Source: Bradyrhizobium sp.
GTDB lineage: Bacteria; Pseudomonadota; Alphaproteobacteria; Rhizobiales; Xanthobacteraceae
Length of the DNA stretch: 11,328 nt
Direction of reading: 5' to 3'
Assembly: GCA_025960445.1 (NCBI GenBank)
Contig: JAICIT010000037.1
Location: 1-11,328, forward strand
Shown: one piece after another, positions 1 to 7,064 of the stretch
Layout of the letters: every line of letters starts with the position of its first letter
How positions within the stretch are numbered: the stretch's first letter is position 1
Made by a program: the position numbers and the translations under genes
The notes under the pieces: generated by a model
The model's database searches: none
What the model was told of the DNA's origin: nothing
Seen by the model: the letters and a program-made list of their open reading frames with translations, nothing else

Positions 1-471
1 CGCCTCGACGTCTATGGCGCGGTAGAGCATCCGCTGTTCTGGGATTTCGCGCGGTTCACCGCCGAGCCGCAGACGAAGTCCACATCGGACATTCATTGCG
101 TCACCACATGGTCGCGCTATGACAACCAATGGGAGGGTCTGGCGACGCGCGACCTGCTGATGGCGTGTCGGCCGCGCCAGCAGGCGCGCCATGTCGTGCT
201 GCATTCCCATGACGGCTATACCACCAATCTCGCGCTGGAAGATTTTGCCGCCGATGGCGCCCTGCTCGCCCATAGCTGGTCGGGTGCGCCGCTTGAGCAG
301 GAACACGGTGGTCCGGTCCGGCTCGTGGTGCCGCATCTATATTTCTGGAAGAGCGCAAAGTGGCTGCAAAGCATTGAATTTCTCGCGCAGGATGCGCCAG
401 GTTATTGGGAAGTGCGCGGCTATCATAATCGCGGCGATCCATGGGCCGAGCAGCGCTATTCGGGGGATTGA
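1..471 (+). CDS. Sulfite-oxidase-like molybdopterin-dependent oxidoreductase (C-terminal part)
   Basis: The reading frame is open from the first base and ends in TGA at 469-471, so the N-terminus lies outside the window. About 156 residues are visible, roughly the last two thirds to three quarters of a protein of this family. The stretch IHCVTTWSRYDNQWEG (residues 31-46 as seen here) is the family signature. Its cysteine, coded at 97-99, is the expected ligand of the molybdenum in the molybdopterin cofactor. Later residues such as HSHDGYTTNL and VPHLYFWKSAKW fit the Oxidored_molyb fold shared by YedY/MsrP and plant-type sulfite oxidases. The natural substrate cannot be read from this piece; small cytoplasmic members of this group are mostly uncharacterised. 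The signal peptide question is open because the start is missing. The next gene begins 59 bp later on the same strand. Confidence 0.85.
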   Translation, partial: RLDVYGAVEHPLFWDFARFTAEPQTKSTSDIHCVTTWSRYDNQWEGLATRDLLMACRPRQQARHVVLHSHDGYTTNLALEDFAADGALLAHSWSGAPLEQEHGGPVRLVVPHLYFWKSAKWLQSIEFLAQDAPGYWEVRGYHNRGDPWAEQRYSGD

Positions 472-484
472 TGCTTCGCGCCAA

Positions 485-503
485 CGTCTCGCTATGAGAG
501 ACG
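485..503. other. Short inverted repeat after the oxidoreductase gene
   Basis: CGTCTC (485-490) and GAGACG (498-503) form a 6-bp stem with a 7-nt loop in the 59-bp gap between the oxidoreductase and the hydrolase-OsmC gene. No run of T follows on either strand, so a standard intrinsic terminator is not supported. It may be chance, given the GC content. Confidence 0.25.
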
Positions 504-530
504 CGGAGACCATCAGGGTGGAGAGCGTGC

Positions 531-1754
531 ATGCCGACAGAGCGTTTTCAGTTCAAGGGTGAAGGCGGCTATCAACTCGCGGCATCGCTGGACCTTCCGG
601 ACGGCGAGCCGCTGGCTTACGCGCTGTTCGCCCATTGCTTCACTTGCGGCAAGGACGGCCTCGCCGCCCGGCGCATCGCCGCGAGCTTGATGGCAAACGG
701 CATTGCGGTGCTCCGGTTCGACTTCACGGGCCTGGGCTCCAGTGAAGGCGACTTCGCAAACTCGAACTTCTCCTCGAACGTCGCCGATCTGGTGTGGGCC
801 GCTGACCATCTTCGCGAAATTCGAAAAGGCCCGGCGATCCTGATCGGCCATAGCTTGGGAGGCGCCGCCGTTCTGGCTGCAGCCCGGCAAATTCCAGATG
901 CCAGGGCCGTCGTGACGATCGGCGCGCCGTCCGATCCCGCCCACGTCACCGGGCTGTTCAGGGATCGCATCGATGACATTCGCAAGCAGGGCAAAGTCGA
1001 GGTTTCGCTGGCGGGACGGCCATTTCCGATCAGCAGCGGATTCCTCGACGACATCGCAGAACAAGGCTTGATGGTTCACGTCACCAATCTGCACAAGGCG
1101 CTGCTGATCATGCACGCGCCGACGGACGCGATCGTCAGCATCGATAATGCGAGCCGCATCTTCATCGCAGCCAAACATCCCAAGAGCTTTGTTTCGCTCG
1201 AGGGCGCAGACCATTTGCTCAGCGACCGGCGCGACGCCGCCTATGTCGCCGACGTGATCGCCGCGTGGGTCACGCGCTATCTGGATCCCATCACGGCGGA
1301 GCGACCAGAAGTCGCCCCTGAGACGCCGCGCAATGTGCTTGTTCAGGAAACCCGCAGCAGCAAGTTCCAGCAGGCTATTTCGATCGGCCCACATCACCTG
1401 ATTGCCGATGAGCCTGTTGCGTCCGGCGGTGAAGACGCCGGTCCCGGGCCATATGATTTTGTGCTGGCTGGACTGGGGGCCTGCACTGCGATGACCATGC
1501 GCCTCTATGCGGATCGAAAGTCGCTGCCGCTGGACCGCGTGAGCGTGACGCTAATGCACAGCAAGATCCATGCGCGAGACTGCGCCGAGTGCGAGACGAA
1601 GATCGGGATGCTCGATCAGATCGAGCGGGTCATCACGATGGAAGGGACGCTGGACGCCGAGCAACGCAGCAAGCTGCTGGAGATCGCCGATAAATGCCCG
1701 GTGCATCGCACACTGACATCGGAGATTCACATTGTGACCCGCGCCGCCGATTGA
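531..1754 (+). CDS. Bifunctional alpha/beta-hydrolase - OsmC family fusion protein
   Basis: The 407-residue protein joins two enzymes. Residues 1-255 are an alpha/beta-hydrolase: the nucleophile elbow GHSLGG places Ser108, and Asp199 (HAPTDAIV) and His228 (EGADHLL) complete the likely triad. Residues 265-407 are an OsmC/Ohr-type domain. The putative peroxidatic Cys318 lies in GLGACTAMTM and the second conserved cysteine, Cys389, in KCPVHRTL; this pair reduces organic hydroperoxides in known OsmC/Ohr proteins. An extra CxxC pair (Cys351, Cys354) sits between them. The fusion is a recognised architecture in proteobacteria, but its physiological substrate is not established; hydrolysis of an oxidised acyl ester coupled to peroxide reduction is only a guess. 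The ATG at 531 has a purine-rich GGTGGAG seven bases upstream. No signal peptide is seen, so it should be cytoplasmic. The desaturase gene follows 48 bp later and may share its transcript. Confidence 0.9.
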   Translation: MPTERFQFKGEGGYQLAASLDLPDGEPLAYALFAHCFTCGKDGLAARRIAASLMANGIAVLRFDFTGLGSSEGDFANSNFSSNVADLVWAADHLREIRKGPAILIGHSLGGAAVLAAARQIPDARAVVTIGAPSDPAHVTGLFRDRIDDIRKQGKVEVSLAGRPFPISSGFLDDIAEQGLMVHVTNLHKALLIMHAPTDAIVSIDNASRIFIAAKHPKSFVSLEGADHLLSDRRDAAYVADVIAAWVTRYLDPITAERPEVAPETPRNVLVQETRSSKFQQAISIGPHHLIADEPVASGGEDAGPGPYDFVLAGLGACTAMTMRLYADRKSLPLDRVSVTLMHSKIHARDCAECETKIGMLDQIERVITMEGTLDAEQRSKLLEIADKCPVHRTLTSEIHIVTRAAD

Positions 1755-1802
1755 CGGACGGCCTGGCCGGCGTATCATCGTGAACTTCTCAAGAGAGCTC
1801 CG

Positions 1803-2753
1803 ATGCCGGTTGTCGCACGCGTCGATCCGAAAACTGTTTTTACGCCGGCTGAATGGAGTCGGTTGACGTCGCGCAGTTCGCTACGCGGCATCTGGCTCGT
1901 GGTTCACGCCTGGGCAACGATTGCCGGGGCAGTCGCACTTGTCACGTTATGGCCAAATCCCCTGACGTGGCTTATCGCCGTGATGGTGGTTGGAGCGCGC
2001 CAGCTCGGGCTCGCCATTCTGATGCACGAAGCCGCGCACGGTGGAATTCACCACAACAAAGCGATCAATGAATGGATCGGGCAATGGCTTTGCGCGGTCC
2101 CGGTGGGCGCTGATCTTGCCAGTTACCGGTCATATCACCTGCAGCATCACAAGTTCACGCAGCAGCCGGAAGATCCCGATCTTTCGCTTTCGGCGCCATT
2201 TCCGATCAGCAAAGAAAGCTACCATCGCAAGGCGATCCGCGATCTTACCGGCCAGACGTTCGTAAAGCAGCGATTGCCTCTGTTCCTCTCGCTGTTCAAG
2301 CGCGGAACAATCGCGGATGGCTTGTCGCACGACAGCTTCGTCTCGGCCGGAAGGGACAAGATGGCGCGCTTCCTGTGCGTCAATGCGGTCCTGTTCGGAC
2401 TGTTTTTACTGGCAGGCGCAGGCTTGTGGTACTGGGCAGTCTGGGTCTTGGCGATGGCGACCTGGCTGCCACTGGTCACCCGCATCCGCAACATCGCCGA
2501 ACATGCCTGCACGTCAACGGGAGAAGATCCGTTCAGTCATGCCCGCACCACGCTCGCCAATCCAATTGAGCGGCTGCTTATTGCGCCCTATTGGGTGAAC
2601 TATCACTCCGAGCATCATCTGTTCATGTACCTGCCTTGCTATCGCCTGCCCGAAGCACATCGGCTGCTAGCGGAAAAAGGCCTGATCAAGCGGATGGAGG
2701 TACGTCCCGGTTATCTCGAAGTCATGCGCCTGGCGACGTCTCGTTCGCGTTAG
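1803..2753 (+). CDS. Membrane fatty acid desaturase family protein
   Basis: The 316-residue protein carries the histidine boxes of membrane diiron desaturases and hydroxylases: HEAAH (His75, His79), HLQHH (His112, His115, His116) and HSEHH (His268, His271, His272), plus His234 in RNIAEH. These residues bind the two irons that activate oxygen. Hydrophobic segments near residues 30-50, 54-72, 190-210 and 210-227 give the usual membrane hairpins. The substrate could be a phospholipid acyl chain, another lipid or a carotenoid; the sequence alone does not decide. The start at ATG 1803 has a modest AAGAGAG upstream. It lies 48 bp after the hydrolase-OsmC gene in the same direction, compatible with one operon. 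Its TAG stop (2751-2753) overlaps the TAA stop of the opposing transporter gene. Confidence 0.88.
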   Translation: MPVVARVDPKTVFTPAEWSRLTSRSSLRGIWLVVHAWATIAGAVALVTLWPNPLTWLIAVMVVGARQLGLAILMHEAAHGGIHHNKAINEWIGQWLCAVPVGADLASYRSYHLQHHKFTQQPEDPDLSLSAPFPISKESYHRKAIRDLTGQTFVKQRLPLFLSLFKRGTIADGLSHDSFVSAGRDKMARFLCVNAVLFGLFLLAGAGLWYWAVWVLAMATWLPLVTRIRNIAEHACTSTGEDPFSHARTTLANPIERLLIAPYWVNYHSEHHLFMYLPCYRLPEAHRLLAEKGLIKRMEVRPGYLEVMRLATSRSR

Positions 2754-3829
2754 CGCGCTTGAGTCGCATCCGGCGCTGGCACCAGCGGCTGAACTCGGAG
2801 CACACCGCGCAGCCCAGCCGCCGTGCCGAGCAATATCCCGGCGACAGCAACGAACGAGGGCAGCGCGAGCGTGGAGAGACCCGTCAACCCCTGGCCTATC
2901 GAGCAGCCATAAGCCATCGCGCCACCCGCTCCCATCAGCGCAGCCCCGGCGATGGAGCGCACCATCTGGCGTGGCGACGTAAAGCTTTCAAGCCGGAACC
3001 GGCGCGTGGCCAGTGCGGTCACCAGACTTCCAGCAAACACGCCGGCTACCATGGTGATGCCGAAATTCAGGGTCAGTCCGGTCGAGAGCATCGCATATTG
3101 CACGGCATCGGCGATCGGCGCGATGAAAGTGAGCGAGGTGACAGCGACAGGATTGAAATCGTCGGCGCCCAGATAACCGGTCGCGAACCATCCGGCCGCA
3201 ATCAACAGTCCGACGCCAATGCCGGCCCCGACCTGTCCCCAGGCGCGCTGAAACGGCGCGTGCGCAAACGCGAAAATAATGAGCGCTCCAGCAACTACGG
3301 AAGCCGCAATTGTCCGCGCGAATGTCGCGCCCAAGCCCAGCGTCGAAAACAACGCCGGCAGTGAAATCGTCTGCGGCGCACTCTGGGAAGCCTGCAGCAC
3401 GGCGATGCGCGCCGGCGCAATCAATCCCTTGAGCGTCATCTGCGCGGCGATGCCGAGAACAAGCACGACCACAAGCGATCGCAAGTTGCCGCGCCCGAGC
3501 AGCACCAGCGCGCGCGAACCACAGCCGTTCGAAAGCACCATGCCATAACCGAACAACAGTCCGCCGACGAACATCAGCGGGGCCGAGAACGAGGGCTGCA
3601 GATAGATCGATTTTCCGAGATCGACGAAATTGCCCGCTGCGAGAAGCTGAGTTGCCGCGATCGCCACCCCAAGCGCGAGGGCATACGTCCTGATCAGGCG
3701 GCCATCGCCCTCGCCCCACCAGCCGCGCAAACCGCTAAGCAGGCAAAACCCGCTGAGCAAACCGATCGCACCGTAGGCGACGCCGATCAGCAATCCGCTC
3801 ATTACGACAAGGTTGCCGCCGTCCTGCAT
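2750..3829 (-). CDS. YeeE/YedE family sulfur-compound transporter (TsuA-like)
   Basis: A very hydrophobic 359-residue membrane protein of the YeeE/YedE family (Sulf_transp), members of which carry thiosulfate or related sulfur species into the cell. It has an internal two-fold character and exactly three cysteines: Cys29 (SGFCLLSG), Cys103 (SNGCGSRAL) and Cys309 (AYGCSIGQG). Their placement matches the three cysteines along the pore of characterised TsuA/YeeE proteins, which pass thiosulfate between them. The length is also that of a full-length member. I chose ATG 3829 because GGAAAAA stands at the right distance upstream; ATG 3802 is a weaker alternative. The frame stays open for 241 codons further upstream, but that part is antisense to paaI and looks non-coding. 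No accessory TusA/YeeD gene is seen. The substrate (thiosulfate or another sulfur species) is inferred from the family. Confidence 0.88.
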   Translation of the reverse strand: MQDGGNLVVMSGLLIGVAYGAIGLLSGFCLLSGLRGWWGEGDGRLIRTYALALGVAIAATQLLAAGNFVDLGKSIYLQPSFSAPLMFVGGLLFGYGMVLSNGCGSRALVLLGRGNLRSLVVVLVLGIAAQMTLKGLIAPARIAVLQASQSAPQTISLPALFSTLGLGATFARTIAASVVAGALIIFAFAHAPFQRAWGQVGAGIGVGLLIAAGWFATGYLGADDFNPVAVTSLTFIAPIADAVQYAMLSTGLTLNFGITMVAGVFAGSLVTALATRRFRLESFTSPRQMVRSIAGAALMGAGGAMAYGCSIGQGLTGLSTLALPSFVAVAGILLGTAAGLRGVLRVQPLVPAPDATQAR

Positions 3830-3848
3830 GGCTTTTTTCCGGGCTTTC

Positions 3849-3864
3849 CGCGGGCCTCCCCGCG
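3849..3864 (-). other. Hairpin in the leader of the transporter gene
   Basis: CGCGGG (3849-3854) and CCCGCG (3859-3864) form a perfect 6-bp GC stem around a 4-nt loop. On the minus strand the loop reads GAGG. The structure ends about 20 nt before the ATG at 3829. No U-run follows, so it is not a simple terminator. It might influence mRNA stability or ribosome access; chance is also possible. Confidence 0.3.
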
Positions 3865-3993
3865 CTTCGCAACGTAAAATGGGAATGAACTTCCGTGCTG
3901 CTATAACGTCTGGTGCATAGGTCAGTCCACGCCCTGCAGCAGCAAAGAAGAATGCTGCCGTCTGACATGCGACCAAAGGAAGAAAACTTTCGC

Positions 3994-4023
3994 TTGCAGC
4001 GGTAATGCCAGCGAATTTATGCT
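3994..4023 (+). promoter_or_regulatory. Candidate sigma-70-type promoter for paaI-paaK
   Basis: TTGCAG (3994-3999) and TATGCT (4018-4023) are separated by 18 bp, about 65 bp upstream of the paaI start. They match the -35 and -10 hexamers at four of six and four of six positions. This is a visual match in the least GC-rich part of the intergenic region, not a tested promoter. TTGACA at 4057-4062 is a better -35 but has no room for a -10 before the GTG start. Confidence 0.35.
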
Positions 4024-4033
4024 CGCTTAAGCG
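4024..4033. promoter_or_regulatory. Perfect 10-bp palindrome CGCTTAAGCG, possible operator
   Basis: CGCTTAAGCG is its own reverse complement and lies directly after the candidate -10 element of paaI-paaK, where a bound repressor would block transcription. PaaX or another regulator could be the ligand, but the same palindrome was not found near paaA, so a shared PaaX operator is not shown. Confidence 0.3.
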
Positions 4034-4076
4034 CCGCTCCGCATCGGGCGGAATCGTTGACAGCAGGCGGCTTGCG

Positions 4077-4091
4077 ATGGAAGCCCAGTGA
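4077..4091 (+). other. Four-codon upstream reading frame overlapping the paaI start
   Basis: ATG (4077) begins the peptide M-E-A-Q and ends in TGA at 4089-4091, so its stop shares bases with the GTG start of paaI in the classic GTGA arrangement. AGGCGG (4065-4070) lies six bases before this ATG and is a better ribosome site than anything directly before the GTG. It could load ribosomes that then reinitiate on paaI. A one-base sequencing error that split the true paaI N-terminus is the main alternative. Confidence 0.35.
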
Positions 4092-4549
4092 ACGTCAAGA
4101 CCACGCTTTCGAGTGAGGATCTGGCGCGCGCGTGCGCGGACGCGATGTGGCGGGAAGACGACGCCAGCAAAGGCCTCGGAATGCAAATCGTGCAGATCAG
4201 GCCCGGCGAAGCCGTCCTGAGCATGACGATTCTCCCGAGCATGGTGAATGGGCACGGCATCGCCCACGGCGGCTTCATTTTCACGCTGGCGGATTCGGCT
4301 TTTGCGTTTGCCTGCAACTCGCACAATCAGCGCGCGGTCGCAGCACAATGCCATATTTCCTTTATCCGTCCGGGCAAACTCGGTGACCGTCTCGTCGCGA
4401 CTGCCCGGGAAATCTCGCGAAGCGGACGTTCCGGAATCTACGACGTCCGTGTCACGGTTGATGAAATTGCGATTGCCGAGTTGCGCGGTCATTCCCGCAC
4501 GATCGACGGCGCATGGGTGCCCTCGGCGGAACGCGACAGCGAGGATTAA
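4088..4549 (+). CDS. paaI: Phenylacetyl-CoA thioesterase PaaI (hotdog fold)
   Basis: The 153-residue protein matches PaaI throughout. NGHGIAHGGFIFTLADSAFA (residues 54-73) is the hotdog signature, with Asp69 at the place of the catalytic aspartate of E. coli PaaI. ACNSHNQRAV, HISFIRPG and SGIYDVRV further support the call. PaaI hydrolyses phenylacetyl-CoA and hydroxylated derivatives, releasing CoA when intermediates stall. The start is a GTG, because the frame is blocked by a stop at 4058-4060 and contains no ATG before Met20. Starting at Met20 would remove the N-terminal helix that E. coli PaaI has. GGAAG lies close upstream (4079-4083). paaK follows after 26 bp, so the two form one unit. 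Its own promoter is probably in the divergent region to the left. Confidence 0.93.
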   Translation: MNVKTTLSSEDLARACADAMWREDDASKGLGMQIVQIRPGEAVLSMTILPSMVNGHGIAHGGFIFTLADSAFAFACNSHNQRAVAAQCHISFIRPGKLGDRLVATAREISRSGRSGIYDVRVTVDEIAIAELRGHSRTIDGAWVPSAERDSED

Positions 4550-4575
4550 CAAGCAGCAGATTTGAGGAAACAGCG

Positions 4576-5901
4576 ATGGCCTCGATCAATCTTCAAACAA
4601 AGCGAAGCGGCTACAGCGCGGAGATGGATGAGCTCGAGCGCGCGTCGCGTGACGAAATTATAGCATTGCAAACGAAGCGCCTCGCCGCGACGCTGACCCG
4701 CGTCTACGACAACGTCGCGCACTACAAGAAATCCTTCGATAAAGCCGGCGTACACCCCCGAGATTTTCGGCAACTATCCGACCTGAAGAATTTTCCATTC
4801 ACGGCAAAAACCGATTTGCGCGACAATTATCCGTTCGACATGTTCGCGGTGCCCCGCGACAGACTAGTTCGCGTCCATGCTTCCTCCGGCACAACGGGCA
4901 AGCCCATCGTGGTCGGATATACCCGAGCCGATATCGAGACCTGGTCCGATGTCATGGCGCGCTCGATCAGGGCAGCTGGTGGTCGGACCGGCATGATCAT
5001 CCATAATGCCTATGGCTACGGTCTGTTTACCGGCGGGCTAGGCGTGCATTACGGCGCCGAGCGGCTCGGCTGCACGGTGGTGCCGATCTCGGGCGGCATG
5101 ACTACGCGGCAAGTGCAGTTGATCGCTGATTTTAAACCAGACATCATCACGGTGACGCCGAGCTACATGCTGGCGATCCTGGACGAATTCAGACGGCAGG
5201 GACTCGATCCACGCAAGTCGTCACTAAAGATCGGCATCTTCGGCGCCGAACCCTGGACCAATGCCATGCGCGCCGAGATTGAACAGTCGTTCGACATGGA
5301 CGCCACCGACATCTATGGCCTCTCGGAGGTCATCGGCCCCGGGGTGGCACAGGAATGCATTGAGACCAAGGACGGCCTGCACATCTGGGAAGATCATTTT
5401 TACCCGGAAGTGATCGATCCCGAGACTGGCGCCGTGTTGCCGGACGGCGAAAAGGGCGAACTCGTATTCACCTCGCTGACAAAGGAAGCCTTCCCCATCA
5501 TCCGTTATCGCACTCGCGACCTGACGCGGCTGCTGCCGGGCACGGCGCGGCCTGGGATGCGCCGTATGGAGAAGGTCACCGGGCGTTCCGACGACATGAT
5601 CATCCTGCGGGGGGTCAACGTGTTCCCGACCCAGATCGAGGAGGTGCTGCTCGCGACCGACTGGTGCGGCGGTCATTTCGTGATCGAACTGACGCGCGAG
5701 GGACGGATGGATGTGATGACCGTGGTGGCGGAAGCGCGCCCCGAAAGTTGGGACGGCAAAGGCCTGCTCAAACATACCGAACTGATGACCGCCCACATCA
5801 AGGACACCGTCGGCATTCACGCCCGCGTCAAGGCGGTAGCGCCGGAAACGCTGGAGCGATCGCTGGGCAAAGCCAAGCGCGTATTCGACAAGCGGGCGTA
5901 A
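4576..5901 (+). CDS. paaK: Phenylacetate-CoA ligase PaaK
   Basis: This 441-residue enzyme activates phenylacetate with ATP and CoA to phenylacetyl-CoA, the entry step and the pathway inducer. It belongs to the adenylate-forming superfamily: the phosphate-binding loop SSGTTGKP starts at residue 103, DIYGLSE lies at 245-251, YRTRD at 311-315 and GRSDD at 336-340. LGKAKRV close to the C-terminus (around 430-436) contains lysines at the position expected for the mobile C-terminal domain. The length matches characterised PaaK (about 437-440). I chose ATG 4576 because GAGGAAA (4564-4570) stands five bases before it; the frame is open further upstream to 4513, but that would overlap paaI. It ends 71 bp before the convergent end of paaE. 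The enzyme should be cytoplasmic. Confidence 0.96.
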   Translation: MASINLQTKRSGYSAEMDELERASRDEIIALQTKRLAATLTRVYDNVAHYKKSFDKAGVHPRDFRQLSDLKNFPFTAKTDLRDNYPFDMFAVPRDRLVRVHASSGTTGKPIVVGYTRADIETWSDVMARSIRAAGGRTGMIIHNAYGYGLFTGGLGVHYGAERLGCTVVPISGGMTTRQVQLIADFKPDIITVTPSYMLAILDEFRRQGLDPRKSSLKIGIFGAEPWTNAMRAEIEQSFDMDATDIYGLSEVIGPGVAQECIETKDGLHIWEDHFYPEVIDPETGAVLPDGEKGELVFTSLTKEAFPIIRYRTRDLTRLLPGTARPGMRRMEKVTGRSDDMIILRGVNVFPTQIEEVLLATDWCGGHFVIELTREGRMDVMTVVAEARPESWDGKGLLKHTELMTAHIKDTVGIHARVKAVAPETLERSLGKAKRVFDKRA

Positions 5902-5921
5902 TGACGTCCGATTGTAGCTTG

Positions 5922-5965
5922 ATCCTTCGAGACCGCGGCGAAGGACGCCGCTGCTCAGCATGAGG
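5922..5965. repeat. Palindromic intergenic repeat between the ends of paaK and paaE
   Basis: The 71-bp gap between these convergent genes is largely filled by a repeat that begins ATCCTTCGAGAC and ends GCTCAGCATGAGG. TCCTTCG (5923-5929) and CGAAGGA (5939-5945) form a 7-bp perfect stem. The outer parts match, in the opposite orientation, the repeat in the paaB-paaC spacer. I recall this pattern as common between genes in Bradyrhizobium-type genomes, which is memory and not a search. It could help end both transcripts by forming a hairpin, but there is no T-run. Confidence 0.6.
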
Positions 5966-5972
5966 CTACATT

Positions 5973-7064
5973 CTACACGTGGTCATAATCGACCACGACG
6001 GTCTCGGAGGTCGGGCGCGCCTGGCAGGTGAGTATAAACCCAGCTTCCAATTCCCACGGCTCCAGCGAGTAGTTCACTTCCATCTGCGCGCTGCCTTCGA
6101 TCAGCTTGGCGCGGCAGGTCGAACACATCCCGCCTTTGCAGGCGAACGGCAGGTCCAGGCCGGCGCGCGACGCGGCATCGAGAATGGCTTCTCCTTCCGC
6201 GACTGGCACATCGCGGCGCTTACCATCGATGATCAGGGACGCAATTGCCTTGGGCGGCGCACTCGCGGCTATTGCCGCCTTCGGACGCGGCTTGCCGCCG
6301 AGGCCCGAAACAAAACGCTCGACGTGAATGCGATCGGCGGCAATGCCCAGGTCCCGGCAGGTCGCCTCGATGTTCTCGCTCATGGCGGTGGGACCGCAGA
6401 TGAAGACGTGATCGACCGTTGCGGCCGGTACGAGCGAGCGCAACAGCACCCTCACCTTCTCGCCATCGAGCCGGCCGTGCAGGATCGGAATGTCCTGTTC
6501 TTCGCCTGAGATCACATGAAAAACCGAAAGCCGCTGGATAAAGCGATCCTTGAGCTCTTCCAATGCCTCGCGAAACAGCACGCCAGCCGTCGAGCGATTG
6601 CCATAGAATAAGAAGAACTGGCTGTCCGGTTCGCGCGCCAGAACCCCTTTGACGATCGAAAGAACAGGCGTGATGCCGGAGCCAGCAGCAAAGGCGACAT
6701 AGACCCGCGCGTCGCCGGGCGTTGCCGCGACCCCGAAACGGCCAGTCGGCGTCATCACGTCAATCTCGTCGCCGGGCTTCAGTTCGTCGGCGGCCCAGTT
6801 CGAAAACGCCCCGCCATCCACCTTTTTCACTGCGATTCGCAATTCGCCATCATCCGGGCCGGAGCAAATCGAATAGGAGCGGCGCACCTCCTCGCCGTCC
6901 ATCATCGTGCGCAACGTCAAATACTGCCCCGGGTTGAAACGATAATCGTCCGCTAGCGCCTGCGGGATCGCAAACGTCAGTGACACCGCATCTCTGGATT
7001 CGCGGCGCAGATCACCCACCGCAAGGCGATGAAACCGGGGAGAGGCGGACATGTTCAGTGACAT
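5973..7064 (-). CDS. paaE: Phenylacetyl-CoA epoxidase reductase subunit PaaE
   Basis: The 363-residue reductase passes electrons from NADPH through FAD and a plant-type [2Fe-2S] cluster to the PaaAC oxygenase. An FAD domain comes first with RSYS (62-65). The nucleotide domain has GSGITP (128-133) and CGP (223-225). A linker rich in Ala and Pro (about 255-275) leads to the ferredoxin domain, whose ligands are Cys309, Cys314, Cys317 and Cys347 (ACKGGMCSTC and LTCQA). The C-terminus VVVDYDHV resembles that of E. coli PaaE. The start is uncertain: ATG 7064 overlaps the end of paaD by 10 bp, while ATG 7052 (residue 5) would start just after the paaD stop. Neither has a good ribosome site, which suggests coupling to paaD translation. 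It is the last gene of the minus-strand unit. Confidence 0.95.
   Translation of the reverse strand: MSLNMSASPRFHRLAVGDLRRESRDAVSLTFAIPQALADDYRFNPGQYLTLRTMMDGEEVRRSYSICSGPDDGELRIAVKKVDGGAFSNWAADELKPGDEIDVMTPTGRFGVAATPGDARVYVAFAAGSGITPVLSIVKGVLAREPDSQFFLFYGNRSTAGVLFREALEELKDRFIQRLSVFHVISGEEQDIPILHGRLDGEKVRVLLRSLVPAATVDHVFICGPTAMSENIEATCRDLGIAADRIHVERFVSGLGGKPRPKAAIAASAPPKAIASLIIDGKRRDVPVAEGEAILDAASRAGLDLPFACKGGMCSTCRAKLIEGSAQMEVNYSLEPWELEAGFILTCQARPTSETVVVDYDHV

Larger units (their letters stand above)
3830..4087. promoter_or_regulatory. Divergent intergenic region between the transporter gene and paaI
   Basis: This 258-bp stretch separates two divergently transcribed genes and should hold both promoters. 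It has a lower GC patch around 3960-4030. No open frame in it looks coding. Specific candidate elements inside it are listed separately: a hairpin at 3849-3864, a promoter at 3994-4023 and a palindrome at 4024-4033. I could not pick a convincing promoter for the transporter gene. Confidence 0.6.

Noticed and set aside
513..1397. A 294-codon frame antisense to the hydrolase-OsmC gene
   Set aside because: The opposite strand encodes a protein with clear catalytic motifs; long antisense frames are common at this GC content and this one has no recognisable domain.
4057..4062. Consensus-like -35 sequence TTGACA before paaI
   Set aside because: The matching -10 would fall at about 4080-4085, which reads GAAGCC-like sequence and leaves no leader before the GTG at 4088.
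3830..4552. A 241-codon open extension upstream of the transporter on the minus strand, making a 600-residue frame
   Set aside because: It is antisense to the whole of paaI and to the intergenic region, shows no family similarity and has arginine-rich low-quality composition. The ribosome site before ATG 3829 and the family length support the shorter protein.
5224..5961. A 245-codon frame antisense to paaK
   Set aside because: paaK is certain in this place and the antisense product shows only shadow composition.
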